A DNA stretch of 20,242 bases from Acanthaster planci (Eukaryota > Echinodermata > Asteroidea > Valvatida > Acanthasteridae), in contig NW_019091380.1 in the NCBI RefSeq assembly GCF_001949145.1, positions 3,398,884-3,419,125 on the forward strand, written 5' to 3'. The position numbers and the translations under genes were made by a program. Below the pieces are notes generated by a model. That model had not been told where the DNA came from. It ran no database searches and saw only the letters and a list, made by a program, of their open reading frames with translations. This document shows, in pieces, positions 9,310 through 18,359 of this stretch. The number at the start of each line of letters is the position of its first letter. Position 1 is the stretch's first letter.

Positions 9310-9990
9310 ATGCATTGAGTGTCAAAGAGTGGTCCCGATTCCAACCTACCGAGATGGTCACAGACAATACTGGCAATTTCGCTGCATGCATTATGGAGAT
9401 GAATGCCTTGGTGAAGGTGTGGAACAGCAGCAAGGTTACAGATTTCGTGAGGCAACGAGAAATCGTGTGGCGACCGAACGTGAAGGCTTTTGCAAGAAAT
9501 GGCCTTTTCGAGCTACCGTTCCGGGCACTGCGACGAGCCCTATTGACTTTATTGAAGGGGCAGACACCTGCTGAGGATCAGCAGGCTACAGTCTTCGTGG
9601 AATGTGAACTTATGTACAACAGTCGTCCATTGTGTGCCCTCAGTCAGAGTGCTGATGATCTACTTCCGTTGAGGCCAGTTGATGTTATCAACCCTGAGCC
9701 AGCGAGTGCCCTCCAGGTCTATTTGAGAAGCGGGGTGCTCTGGTGCAGAACCGTTTGGCAGACTCAGTACATCGTACAATAGTTCTGGAGCAAATTCCTG
9801 AGAGAGTTCCTACCTACACTTCAGGAACGACAAAGGTCCATCACCAAGTCGCGGAACGGGTAGATTTGTGCCTCCATACAGACAAGCTTGGCCTTGGTCA
9901 TCGTGGATATTGACCTCTTTGTCGTGCAAAAGAGGTGCATCGCAGTGAGGACGGAAACGCTGAGTGGTTCGTGTGAAGACTGCCATGCAG
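9310..9990 (+). pseudogene. BEL/Pao-type integrase C-terminal part, broken
   Basis: From about 9312 a 155-aa frame reads PTEMVTDNTGNF (the second catalytic Asp of the DDE core), VKVWNSSKVTDFVRQREIVW, an NGLFELPFRALRRAL segment carrying the presumed catalytic Glu, LLKGQTPAEDQQATVFVE and LMYNSRPLCALS. This order and the words RQREI.W, LLKGQT and NSRPL are characteristic of BEL/Pao integrases. After a frameshift, FWSKFLREFLPTLQERQRS (about 9783-9838) matches the usual FW..W..EYL..LQER motif. A weaker EDG...VKTA match near 9945-9985 leads into the 3' LTR. The first catalytic Asp and the HHCC zinc-binding region are absent, replaced by gypsy sequence upstream. Confidence 0.8.
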
Positions 9991-10000
9991 TCTTTGCACG

Positions 10001-10407
10001 TGTTACGCACATGTTACCTTGGAATGCCATGTGAATTTACATAAACATGTGCACGGGGTCTCGTTATGTATGTAAAGAACACTGTGTAATGGGATTGCCA
10101 CTTGGGTGGGACTGTGGTTTAGGAGCCCGAGTCTTTGCTCTTCTTTAAATAGTATTGCAGCCTGTTAGGCAGACTTTGTTTAAGATAGAGTGAGCTGTGA
10201 TAAATAACCTTTCATGAGAATTTGCCTGTTTTCTAATGGCATTACTGATATAGCTGTATTGTTTTATGTTTCGCTGTTTCTAGTTGACTGCATTCATGTT
10301 TTGGATGGATGTCACAATGAAATAAAGACCAAGAGTGACAGACCATGGGCTGGTGCGTGTCCAACCTGACCCAGTTTCCTGCCTGCGAATCCCACTGAGA
10401 TTTTACA
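10001..10407 (+). repeat. 3' LTR (about 407 bp)
   Basis: It starts TGTTACGCACATGTTA and ends near GATTTTACA. It is the longer of the two LTRs. Shared blocks with the 5' copy include GGAATGCCATGTGAATTTAC, GTGGGACTGTGGTTT, TAGGCAGACTTTG and ACCAAGAGTGACAG. Confidence 0.85.
10321..10326 (+). promoter_or_regulatory. Polyadenylation signal AATAAA in the 3' LTR
   Basis: AATAAA sits about 80 bases before the LTR end, in the position expected for the R region. The 5' LTR lacks it because of the deletion noted there. Confidence 0.5.
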
Positions 10408-11100
10408 CACAAAGACTTTTAAAAACGGGGAAAATAAGGGAAAACCGTCCTACACAGTTCGACAGAAGTAGTGTATAAAATAAATTAACAGTTCGCAGTC
10501 TGAACGATGGGATTCAAGCGAACTTGTGCTTCACATTCGGGATCTAGCTCAAGTAATTAATGGTTCCACATTCTGAAAATATTTACAAGCGTAAATTGAT
10601 TGGTAAAATTTTTAAAAGTTATCACAGTACTATGCCGCGGTACTTTAAGATCAACCGCATTGCCGTGACGTAAAATGGTTACTTAATATGGAATAGGTCA
10701 CTGTTACCCATATCATACTAACGCGGCAGCTTCTCTTTGCTATTATATAAAAAAAGACGTGACCGTGTATTAATATAGACATATGGACTGGCGATGAGAT
10801 CACTAGTGGATGTCTATGTCCCAGACGGACTGTGAGTGACCATATAAGGGTCCTATAACACATCTCTTCCTGGTTCTTTATCCTGGTTGGCTGAAATACG
10901 GTCACTTGTGGTTCACAGTGTGGGCTAGTGCATGAATTTGGCGTCAGCGTACGTGTCTAGACATGGCGCGCGCATCAATTCCAGAGACTAGTGCCCGGTC
11001 AGGTACTAGTCTTGAAAATTATTGATTGGCACAATTCGCTCCGAGCGGAACAAAAAAGGGCTTGTTTTGTAAATGCCTTTTGGTACCAAACACAGACATA
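10408..11100. other. No gene supported; possible promoter-side sequence
   Basis: An 84-aa minus ORF (10651-10905) begins after a TTTCAG-like acceptor but has no recognisable motif. A 7-base inverted repeat GACTAGT/ACTAGTC lies at 10986-11011. GC and CpG content rise from about 10930 towards the candidate first exon at 11217. Confidence 0.35.
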
Positions 11101-11149
11101 AATAACCCATAGACCGACAACAGCGGGTGACAGAGCGTAATTTCACGGA

Positions 11150-11162
11150 CGACGCCATTTTC
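11150..11162. promoter_or_regulatory. YY1-like motif in presumed 5' UTR
   Basis: GACGCCATTTTC is the reverse complement of GAAAATGGCGTC, close to the YY1 consensus AAnATGGCGGC that is often placed just downstream of transcription starts in animals. A motif of this length can arise by chance. Confidence 0.3.
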
Positions 11163-11169
11163 AAAAACC

Positions 11170-11184
11170 ATGGGCAATGCTTGA
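11170..11184 (+). other. Upstream ORF of four codons
   Basis: ATGGGCAATGCTTGA encodes MGNA and a stop, in a fair start context (ACCATGG). It is out of frame with and 33 bases before the candidate start codon at 11217, so it could reduce translation of the main ORF if both lie on one transcript. Confidence 0.35.
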
Positions 11185-11216
11185 CTGTCACCTCAGTCAC
11201 AGACGTAAACATTAGC

Positions 11217-11273
11217 ATGGATAGTGTACTGAACGAGAAGCCTGGTCAAATTGTCAATGAAGAACCGCCACAG
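11217..11273 (+). CDS. Candidate first coding exon of an unrecognised plus-strand gene
   Basis: ATG at 11217 has a strong start context (A at -3, G at +4). It opens 19 codons, MDSVLNEKPGQIVNEEPPQ, that end exactly at a strong donor, CAG then GTAAAG (intron from 11274), in phase 0. It is the first in-frame ATG: the open frame extends upstream to about 11127 without another. The peptide is short, acidic and probably cytosolic; no family can be named. The upstream DNA is relatively CpG-rich, with a YY1-like site and a short uORF, which fits a 5' end. I could not find the second exon in the window; a CAACAG acceptor at about 11318 would make an intron of only about 45 bases, which is too short. 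Confidence 0.45.
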
Positions 11274-12700
11274 GTAAAGGTAATTTGCGGTATTACTTGT
11301 TTTATGTTTTTCAACAGGTACAACCAAACTGAAAATCATACGATGCACTATATATTTGTGAGCTGCCGAGTAATTTGGAATTTATGAGAATCATCTCACC
11401 ATGCTCACAGCAATCAGCAAGTATGTGACATGAGTATAGGCCAACCACCATTACCGTGCCTATGTTAACTGTAATCCCTCAATTTCCGTAAGCTGAGGCC
11501 TTATTATAGCAACATTTGCCCTCTATGCCAACCACATAGCTATAAACAACTTTAATAGCTCCTTGTTTCAACTTAAAGCAATGTAAGCATCGGTTCAGTA
11601 CGACATCTTGACCCTACCAGTCTACACACTATGACTGTGTACATGTACATGTATGTCTCACCATGCTTACGGTCTATGTAGTTTTAGTCACACATGTCTG
11701 CATGTGTAATTTATAAGATGGTCTGAAACGAACAAAACTACCTCAGTTTACAGTGATTTTTCACCACTTCCTGAAACGCCAGAAAATGGTTATACTTAAG
11801 TGTTGTAATGAGTAGGGCGCTGTAGAATATTAGGTTTCACTTCACTTGTAGCGTTTTATATTTGCACGCATGTAAAGACTAGTATTCCAGTCATTTTGCT
11901 TGAGCAGAGATGTAGTACATGTACATGCAACTTAATGCCAATTTTTGTTTGAAAATTGATGTTGACAGGCAATGTTTCCCATTTCTCTGATTCATAATTT
12001 GCAGAATTTCAAGAGATTTACCATAGTTCCAACACCTGGCACGGGGATGCTCTTTTGATAAAGGGAGAGAGACATTTCATTCCACTCAATTAATTCCAAA
12101 AGACCTTACCAGCATGAGAATAGTGGTGTATTTGTAACACTTTAGTTTGCATTTGGTTATGCCACAGGTTGTCCATGTTTAGAAATTATATCTAAATGTA
12201 ATTTTGAAATATTCAAGCATTCGTATTCATGAATGACTTTCACTTAATAAATGTAAGTTATTACTGTTCATTTTGTAAAACTGCTAGTATAAATAACATT
12301 AGTTACCTGCAGTAAAGTTGATTGCTCAAAATTCATGACATACCAATTCAACAAAGAGTGTATACTAATATATTGAATCTTACAAAGTAAATATTTATCT
12401 GTATATTAAATGAAAAAGTTAATAATGCACTGATGTGTACAGATGAAATTAAGAAGTTTTGTCCATAGGTTCAGTTGTGTTTGTAGTAATATCAATTTTA
12501 GAATTACTGTCCCAAAATTAATTTACTTAATTTCAACACAATTCTTTTAAGTTTACAAAGTGAGTGAGATAAGATGAGTGTGAGATTTTTAATAAATCGT
12601 AATATGTGGATTTCGTAGGGACCACAGTTCCCTTTAAATGACATAAAAAGTTAAACTATTGAACGGTAATGGAATATGTGCTTGGCCGCTCTCAAACGTG
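11274..12700. other. No gene seen; AT-rich, possibly intronic
   Basis: Long AT-rich stretch without ORFs. It includes ACATGT-type short repeats at about 11638-11654 and 11916-11926. If the exon at 11217-11273 is real, this may be its first intron. Confidence 0.4.
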
Positions 12701-13588
12701 CGTTTAAGACCTGCTCAGGCTCTGACCGGTTCAAGAGAACGGACGCAACTTATGGAGAACACATTTATTACCATTCATGTTTTATTCAGAGAGTCAAAAG
12801 AAGTCATCATATAATGGATTTCCAACGATAGTGTTCTCAAATTTTACTTTCATTTTCCCGAACCCCCCCCGTCCATTTTACGGTATATTTCTTTTGAAAG
12901 TTGTCAAACAGAATCTCCTTGAATATGGACTTGGCGCGCGCAGCGCGTTCTGCGTCGCACCCTGACTCACGACCGATGGGGGTGGAGCAGCGGATATTAT
13001 CACTTCTCAGCGGGCATTATTAATGTTAATACACGGTCAAGTTCCACGTTGTCGAGTAGGTAGACTGTCTGCGGTATTTATGATGCGCAATAAATAAACC
13101 GTGAAAGCTAATTGCAGTCTATACCCACCCTTTTGTTTTGCTTTCTCTTTGATGCATGACTGGAGTGGATTATAATGGATGCCTGACATACGTCGCGGCT
13201 CTTCTTCTGGATAAAGCTGTTTAATTATATTGGTCATAGAATTTCTTTACACATGTACAGTGTAAACATGAAAACTTGAAAAAAAATTACATTTTTAAAT
13301 TAAATCACAGCTGTCTTTGTTAATGTGTAACACACTGAAATACATGTAGGCTTTGAAAAATTTAACTACTTAATTTTCTGATTAATTAACCGAATTTGGA
13401 AGAATTAATTAGATTAACTGATTTAGAAAAAATTCAAATATTCATTAATTAATCCTTGCCGCATTCCAACCGTTTTCCAGTTTCTGTTCAATATTTAGAG
13501 GTTATTTCAAGTAATGACCCCTGTAGGAAGTTAATGCAACACGGTCTCGCCGACATGATCGTCCGTCTTTTCGAAAGCGACTCAAAAG
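12701..13588. other. No gene seen
   Basis: Contains a homopolymer of eight or nine C near 12863, a palindromic GGCGCGCGCAGCGCG-type patch near 12933 and a strongly AT-rich block at 13260-13450 with TTAATTAA-like words. The 60-66 aa ORFs here look incidental. Confidence 0.4.
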
Positions 13589-13738
13589 GGTCGGAGCTTA
13601 ATGTGGGGAGGACGGGCGGGAGAGGACTGTTTGGGTAGGTATGTTCTAGTAGACCCGACCCACACTTAATGTGAGGGAGAAGTCTAAGGCGCACTGCCTA
13701 CCCAAAAAGTCAATACATATGCAGAGTGCCTCCGACCT
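13589..13738. repeat. Nested inverted repeat (small foldback element)
   Basis: The outer arms are GGTCGGAG (13589-13596) and CTCCGACC (13731-13738). Inner arms TTTGGGTAGG (about 13629-13638) and CCTACCCAAA (about 13697-13706) are also perfect. CTTAATGTG followed by a G-rich word occurs twice in direct orientation inside. It ends about 30 bases before the foldback element at 13770. Confidence 0.55.
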
Positions 13739-13769
13739 AGGTAGGCGAGTCGGCGACAACCCGAAAGTA

Positions 13770-14316
13770 TGGTGACCCTGAAGGGACGTAAAAGTCATGA
13801 ATAGTCGCGAGTATTTTCGCGACATCGCGAACTTATTCACGACTAGCCGCGAATATTTTCACGACCAGTTGTAAATATTTTTGCGACGTCGTGAATATTT
13901 TTTATTCCTTACCAGAACAAGCCATGTGGAAAGCAAACCTTGTTTTTCTGAGTCAAGACGTTCCCAGTGCCCTTGTTTTTTCTCAGTGCACAACTTCACT
14001 GTTCACATGGTATCGCACGTAGACAGCCATGCAATAGTACACGCGCATGGTCACTGCACCGCTGTTCGTGCAAAATGCTCAAGGCCAGGCCAGGCCAGGC
14101 ACGCGCTGATCATTATGTATTTGCCGTTTGTTATTAGCGCACTTACCGTCCAAGCTGATGGAAAAATATTCGCGATTAGCGGTAAGAAAATGTACGACAT
14201 CGCAAAAATATTCACGATTATTCGCGAAAATATTTGCAACCATTCGTCAATAAATTCACGACGTCGAAAAAATATTCGCGATTAGTCGTAAATTTCATGT
14301 CCCTTCGGGGTCACCA
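13770..14316. mobile_element. Foldback MITE made of repeated TCGCGA/TCACGA dyads, TA-flanked
   Basis: The ends are inverted repeats: TGGTGACCCTGAAGGGACGT on the left, and on the right (reverse complemented) TGGTGACCCCGAAGGGACAT. TA lies directly outside each (13768-13769 and 14317-14318). Inward of the ends, both arms (about 13800-13905 and 14158-14300) are built from some five copies each of a roughly 22-base unit of the form CGCGAC-nnnn-CGCGAATATTTT, with variants TCGTGAAT and TTGTAAAT. The central 250 bases are unrelated and include three tandem GGCCA units at 14083-14099. There is no transposase. Tc1/mariner relationship is inferred only from the TA flanks. Confidence 0.8.
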
Positions 14317-14363
14317 TAGGAAAGTGATAGTCATGAGCTCAATAATATGCACGAAATGGTGTA

Positions 14364-14461
14364 CAGTCGAACATAGATAAGAACACTGTTAACAGCAGAA
14401 AACTATTATAACAATGTAATTTGTGAGGTCCCAAAGGCCTCTTTATAACTGTGTTCCACTG
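14364..14461. mobile_element. Pogo/Tigger-like 98-bp MITE
   Basis: The ends are CAGTCGAACATAGATAAGAA and, reverse complemented, CAGTGGAACACAGTTATAAA, each directly flanked by TA (14362-14363 and 14462-14463). The CAGT.GAAC...TTATAA pattern with TA target fits the pogo branch of Tc1/mariner, whose TIRs often begin CAGT or CAGG and contain GTTATAA words. It is far too short to code for a transposase. It lies about 40 bases beyond the stop of the DIRS recombinase. Confidence 0.65.
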
Positions 14462-14501
14462 TACTAAGGAGCAATACATAATAAACTCACTAAGGAAGGA
14501 T

Positions 14502-15516
14502 CTAAGTAAGGTCTGCAGGCAGCCCCTGAGACTTCTGTGCTGCTGGCAGTAAGATCGTCTTGCCGTGTGTGGAATTGCTCTGCAAGACATCCATCAGGTA
14601 GCAGGAAGTGAATGTAGATGGGAACTTCCAGCACGCATCTTTACAGATGTCTGCAATGGAAATCCCAGAGAAGTATAAAGACCAAGAAGTAGATAATGCT
14701 CTTACATATGTGCTCTGATATAGCGTTGACTCTGGTTATCAGGGTATGATAGCCAGTTTGGGTTGGCAAATTTAATATCCGAAACTATCCGGCGCGGTGG
14801 TGTCTTTTGCCGCTGGGCGATGTGGTTTGGTAGAGGAAATAAATAGCTGGGAAACTGTGCCTCTTAAAATCTTGGATTTGGCGAGATACCACTTCAGGAC
14901 ACGAACTGGGCACCTGTGCTTTTCCTCATCATCTCCCTCATGTGAAGCAATCGTCGGTATAAAAATGTCCGTCGGATCGAAAGGAGTCTGAGTTTTGGTG
15001 AGGAAGCCGTGTGGCTCCCATTGCAGATTTCCTTCAGCAATGGAGAGGGCTTTAAGCTCACATCCCTTTCTGGAAGTAGTCATGGCCAGGAGGAAGATCA
15101 GCTTAATGCTGGTATGTATCAGGGAAACGTTACTTAAAGGCTCGACGAGGGCACTGGTGAGCATTAGCAGGACTGTACTCAGGTCCTTTGACTGAACTAA
15201 TCGCTTTATGTGGGGACGTTGAATAAACATATCGCGTAGCAGATGGAGAAGGGTAGCGTTATCGGAGACGCTGGATCCGTCCATGAAGTCGGAATGGACG
15301 GCAGCCAGAGCCGATCCGTAGGTACGGATTGTGGAAACTTGTTGGCCAGAATGAAAAAGGTACATGAAGAAGTCCACGACTGCCTTTGGAAGAGCATCAG
15401 TCTCTGACGTACACCTTGCAAGTGGACGAGCATTGTCCCCGTGCGGCCATGGCCGCAGCATCGCTAGAAAGTCCCGCCAAGCGGAAGGATCGTTGGAAAA
15501 TGTCCAGTGCGTTGGG
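14502..15516 (-). pseudogene. DIRS tyrosine recombinase (YR), frameshifted
   Basis: The N-terminal part begins around FRLAGLSSDAAAMAARG, passes to a second frame (229-aa ORF, 15461 to 14772) with VVDFFMYLFHSGQQVSTIRTY, LIFLLAMTTSRKGCELKAL (box I), LTKTQTPFDPTD and CPVRVLKWYLAKS, then shifts again to VRALSTSWSLYFSGISIADI and FTSCYLMDVLQSNS, ending at a stop at 14504-14502. The His of the HxxR box is still readable as GCACAT, but one base has been lost between it and VRAL (around 14703-14709). The Tyr nucleophile is in SCYLMD. At the box I position where the family has the catalytic Arg (R-x-x-E-L), this copy reads Lys. The enzyme would integrate circular DNA copies if intact; this copy cannot. 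Confidence 0.85.
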
Positions 15517-16711
15517 TGAAGATCCTCGGATGCCAGATGGAGGATACCAGATTTTGGCTGTCGAAGAATGTCTGGTCTCTTTGGGGGGGGAGGATGGCCG
15601 GTGGACTTGAAGTCTCGTCAGTCGAGGGAACCACGGTTGACGTGGCCAGAAGGGAGCGATTGGCAGAATCCGACAGTGTTCGTGTTCTATTTTGGAAATG
15701 ACCCGCGATAAGAGAGATTGGGGGAAAGCGTACACTAAAAGGTCAGTCCAATCGATCTGAAGGGCGTCTGTGGCCCACGCTCTCAGGTGCGATGTTCTGG
15801 TGCAGAACGCTGGAAGTTGGGCATTGTCCGCCAATGCAAAGATCGAGGTCGATGTGCGGTCTCTCTATCACCGAAAACAGGGTTTTGGTGATGTCGGTGT
15901 GGAGGGTCCATTCTGTTGGTCGGATCATGCCTCAGGACAGGGCATCGGCTATGGTGTTGTTGGGCCCCGCAGTGTGGATTACTCGGACGGTGATTGAGTG
16001 ACTCTTTGCCAAGTGAAGGATTTCCCATGTGAGGGCGCACAACCTGTAGGAGTGTGTAACATCCTGATGATCGATATATGCCACTGCTGTTGAATTGTTC
16101 AAGCGGACCATGACGGTTTTGCCCTTGATATATCCATGGAAATGGCGTAAAGCGTTGAAAATCGCCTGTAGTTCCAGAACATTGATGCGATTCTTTTGGA
16201 ACTTTGTGTCCCAGATCCCAAACACCTGGTGTGGGGGAAGGGAGGCCCCCAGTCGAGAGATGACGCATCGGTCGATGTGAGTAAGTCGGGTTTTGCTCGT
16301 CTGAAGGGGAGTCCCACTTCCAGGTGATCCTTTTGCAGCCACCAGAGTAGGTGTTGGTGGATGTCGTCTTAAAAGTGTACCGGTAATGCGATAGGATCCA
16401 TTTTGGGAGCTGGCAGATGGAGCTGTAGTGGTCTCGTCTGCAGTCTGCACCACGGCACCAGGTCCACCATGCTGGTCATGTCGCCGAGGTGACGGAGCCA
16501 GGCAAGGGCGGGAGGTGGCTGCAATTTGCGGAAAAGACAGTTGCAGACCCAGAGATTGTTGACTCGGTCGGCCGTCGGAGTGATGAGACCTCCACAGGGG
16601 TCGAGATAAGCCGTGACGAGTAATAAGATCGCAAGTGAGGTGAGTTGCGGTCACAGTCTCGGCTAGGGTTCGACACACGATCAACCAGTCGTCCATATAC
16701 TGGTAAATCAT
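15397..16711 (-). pseudogene. DIRS RT C-terminal part, RNase H and linker, frameshifted
   Basis: The 259-aa ORF opens with IYQYMDDWLIV, the RT active-site motif. A frame change near 16260 splits the RNase H: the first Asp motif TSTDASSLDWG is in one frame and the rest (NRINVLELQAIFNALRHF, VRLNNSTAVAYIDHQ, ending NNTIADALS at 15932) in the other. The usual DNxT motif reads NNST. From 15834 another frame gives the DIRS linker leading to the recombinase: ALQIDWTDLLVYAFP, VISKIEHEHCRILPIAPFWP and RQPWFPRL. A run of eight or more G near 15588 is a likely site of slippage. No methyltransferase domain was seen. Confidence 0.85.
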
Positions 16712-16751
16712 GACATCTAGCTGGCGTAGGTGGGCCGCAACAGTCTTGGCC

Positions 16752-17463
16752 CTACAGGCGAAAACCTGGGGTGAAGTTGATAGGTCGAACGGAAGGGCCC
16801 AGAAATCCTATGTTACCCCTCCGTACACAAAGTGGAGGAACTTGCAGTCCCTTTCGTGAATGGGAACATTGTGATAAAGCAAGATAGGGCACAGGCAAAT
16901 AATCATACAAGCAAAGGTGGTACGGTGCTATGCTGAGTCCTGCTGTCATGTTCCACACAAAAGGAAGGTGGGGGACAAAGGTCATACGTGTATGAATAAG
17001 CATGATATTACCAACATGAAGATAGGCGTTGCGGAGATCAATCGATGAAGCCCAGGATAGAACCGGAAGATATTGTATTAGGCCTACTGTCGCGAAGGTC
17101 TCCATCCGGAACTTCTTGAGGCGGATAAATTTGTTCAGTGGCTTTAGATTGATGATCGAAGCCATTTGCCTGGATCCTTCTTGGGCATAAGGAAGAAGGT
17201 TGTAACGAAGTTTATCCTGAGTTGGCTGGGTTCTACCTGAAGGATGGCTCGTTTTTGCAGAATGGAGTTTATCTCCGACTCTAGCGCCATGCGTTGGTCC
17301 TTGTTGCGAGGAACAGGAGTAGGATGTAGTATTACATTGGGCGGCAGGGTGCTTCTAAACTTGAAATAATATCCATATGCAAGATTCGAGAGTACCCAGC
17401 TGTCCGAGGTGATGTGCCTCCAGAACCCTACAAAGTGTTGAAGGCGGCCGATTTGGATAAGTT
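16752..17463 (-). pseudogene. DIRS reverse transcriptase N-terminal part, frameshifted
   Basis: The first frame (17536-17144) has GRLQHFVGFWRHITSDSWVL, then ESEINSILQKRAILQVEPSQ and FVTTFFLMPKKDPGKW, the typical DIRS RT opening. The next frame (17165-16752) has IINLKPLNKFI, KFRMETFATV and the motif A segment WASSIDLRNAYLHV with its catalytic Asp. Order and spacing match DIRS RTs. Between motif A and the YMDD at about 16690 the frame becomes garbled and GLSIAPYHL is the only relic of the region before motif B. Confidence 0.85.
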
Positions 17464-17551
17464 CATGAATAATAATGCGCGTACGCACTGCCGAAGACTG
17501 CACGCCATTCCGACTGTGGTTTTCGGCAGTGCGCATGAGAACTTATTCATG
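17464..17551. mobile_element. Foldback MITE inside the DIRS element at the gag/RT junction
   Basis: The arms CATGAATAATAATGCGCGTA with CGCACTGCCGAA (17464-17495) and TTCGGCAGTGCGCATGAGAA with CTTATTCATG (17520-17551) form an imperfect hairpin of about 32 bases per arm with a 24-base loop. Its 88 bases sit exactly between the last gag-like codons and the first conserved RT words. Confidence 0.7.
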
Positions 17552-18348
17552 GTAATTAGAGCGCGTGAGGTATGCTGGGAAATTTTCAGGTAAGACTGCC
17601 AGATTCTAAATGACTGGTTTCCTGGCAGGTCTTCTCTTGCCAATGTAATACCTCTACTGGTATTGCTATTAGGATGTGCTCGCCATGCAGCACATGTCGC
17701 CTGCACAGTGAACGGGCCAAAGTAGTAAAAGCAGTCTTGGGGCAAAACTAGATGTTGGCTCGACTGTCGGAGCGGTGGCCGAAAGGAAGAGTGCCTAGGG
17801 AAAGCTTGGTATGTTGCGGGCCTGGCTTGTCCGGAACTACGAGGCCGAGGTCGCCGCAACGTTGAAGGTGGGTTTCGCGGAGGGATATCTTCATCGCTGT
17901 ATCAATCCGCTTAGCCTCGGTCTGCAGCATATCGACGAACTTGCCGGCGAGTCCTAACACCCTAGTGGGGAATTCTCATGGCATTGAGGGCGTTGGACCT
18001 TCTCTGCGAATTTGCTAGACAGGATATTCGAGCGAACTGTTCGAATGTGCTGTTCAGTCGCTCGTTATGGCCCAGGAGAGCTAGGGCTGCAAAGTCCGGG
18101 GAGACTGGTAAGTTCTCGCATGCATGGGCGATGTTTTCCGACAGGAGGAGCAAGAAGGCGGTGCACCGTAGTCGGAAGCAGGAGGCTTTGTCGAGCTTTG
18201 CGAGCGTAAAACCCAGAAGGGCTTTATCCTTGTCCCGGAAAATTCCCCGAGCAGGTGGTCTCCCCGAGTCTGCACTAATGTTGTCTTTGGCCGCGTCAGG
18301 AAGGTCTGGAACCGACAGGAAATACTTAAAATCCTCTTTCGGGAAATG
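17552..18348 (-). pseudogene. DIRS gag-like protein, C-terminal part
   Basis: A continuous open frame without ATG from 18348 to a stop at 17962 reads HFPKEDFKYFLSVPDLPDAA, then RGIFRDKDKALLGF, KLDKASCFRLRCTAFLLLLS and FEQFARISCLANSQRRSNAL. This order matches the conserved DIRS ORF1 region (E-D-F..F..VP.L, then a helical segment, then FEQ..R...LA..QRR..AL). After a frameshift, LAGKFVDMLQTEAKRIDTAM (from about 17945) continues, followed by a basic, low-complexity tail (MRRPRPRSSGQARPATYQAF). In this family the gag-like product is thought to package the element RNA. The upstream part is separated by about 0.5 kb of unrelated DNA. Confidence 0.7.
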
Positions 18349-18359
18349 CTAACAAGCTG

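Larger units (their letters stand above)
7521..10407 (+). mobile_element. Decayed LTR retrotransposon with BEL/Pao integrase and Ty3/gypsy RT remnants
   Basis: Two direct LTRs (7521-7872 and 10001-10407) flank about 2.1 kb of internal sequence, far shorter than the usual 5-8 kb of complete elements. The internal part holds an unassigned 5' stretch, a Ty3/gypsy-type RT and start of RNase H, and a BEL/Pao-type integrase that runs to within a few tens of bases of the 3' LTR. All coding parts are frameshifted. No clear target duplication flanks the LTRs: GCACG precedes both LTR copies, which suggests that the LTR boundary may include some of it. The position of the integrase next to the 3' LTR implies that the LTRs belong to the BEL/Pao component. 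Confidence 0.85.

Noticed and set aside
10651-10905. 84-aa minus ORF as an upstream exon of the 6157-7437 gene
   Set aside because: A TTTCAG precedes it but there is no matching donor phase and no resemblance to the other exons that I can see.
11318-11387. Second exon directly after a CAACAG at about 11318
   Set aside because: It would require an intron of about 45 bases, below the usual metazoan minimum, and the frame closes quickly.
14083-14099. GGCCA tandem repeat as a regulatory array
   Set aside because: Only about three units; a short microsatellite is a sufficient explanation.
15770-16280. Several plus-strand ORFs of 60-80 aa across 14797-18352
   Set aside because: They are antisense to the DIRS coding modules, whose minus-strand motifs are unambiguous.
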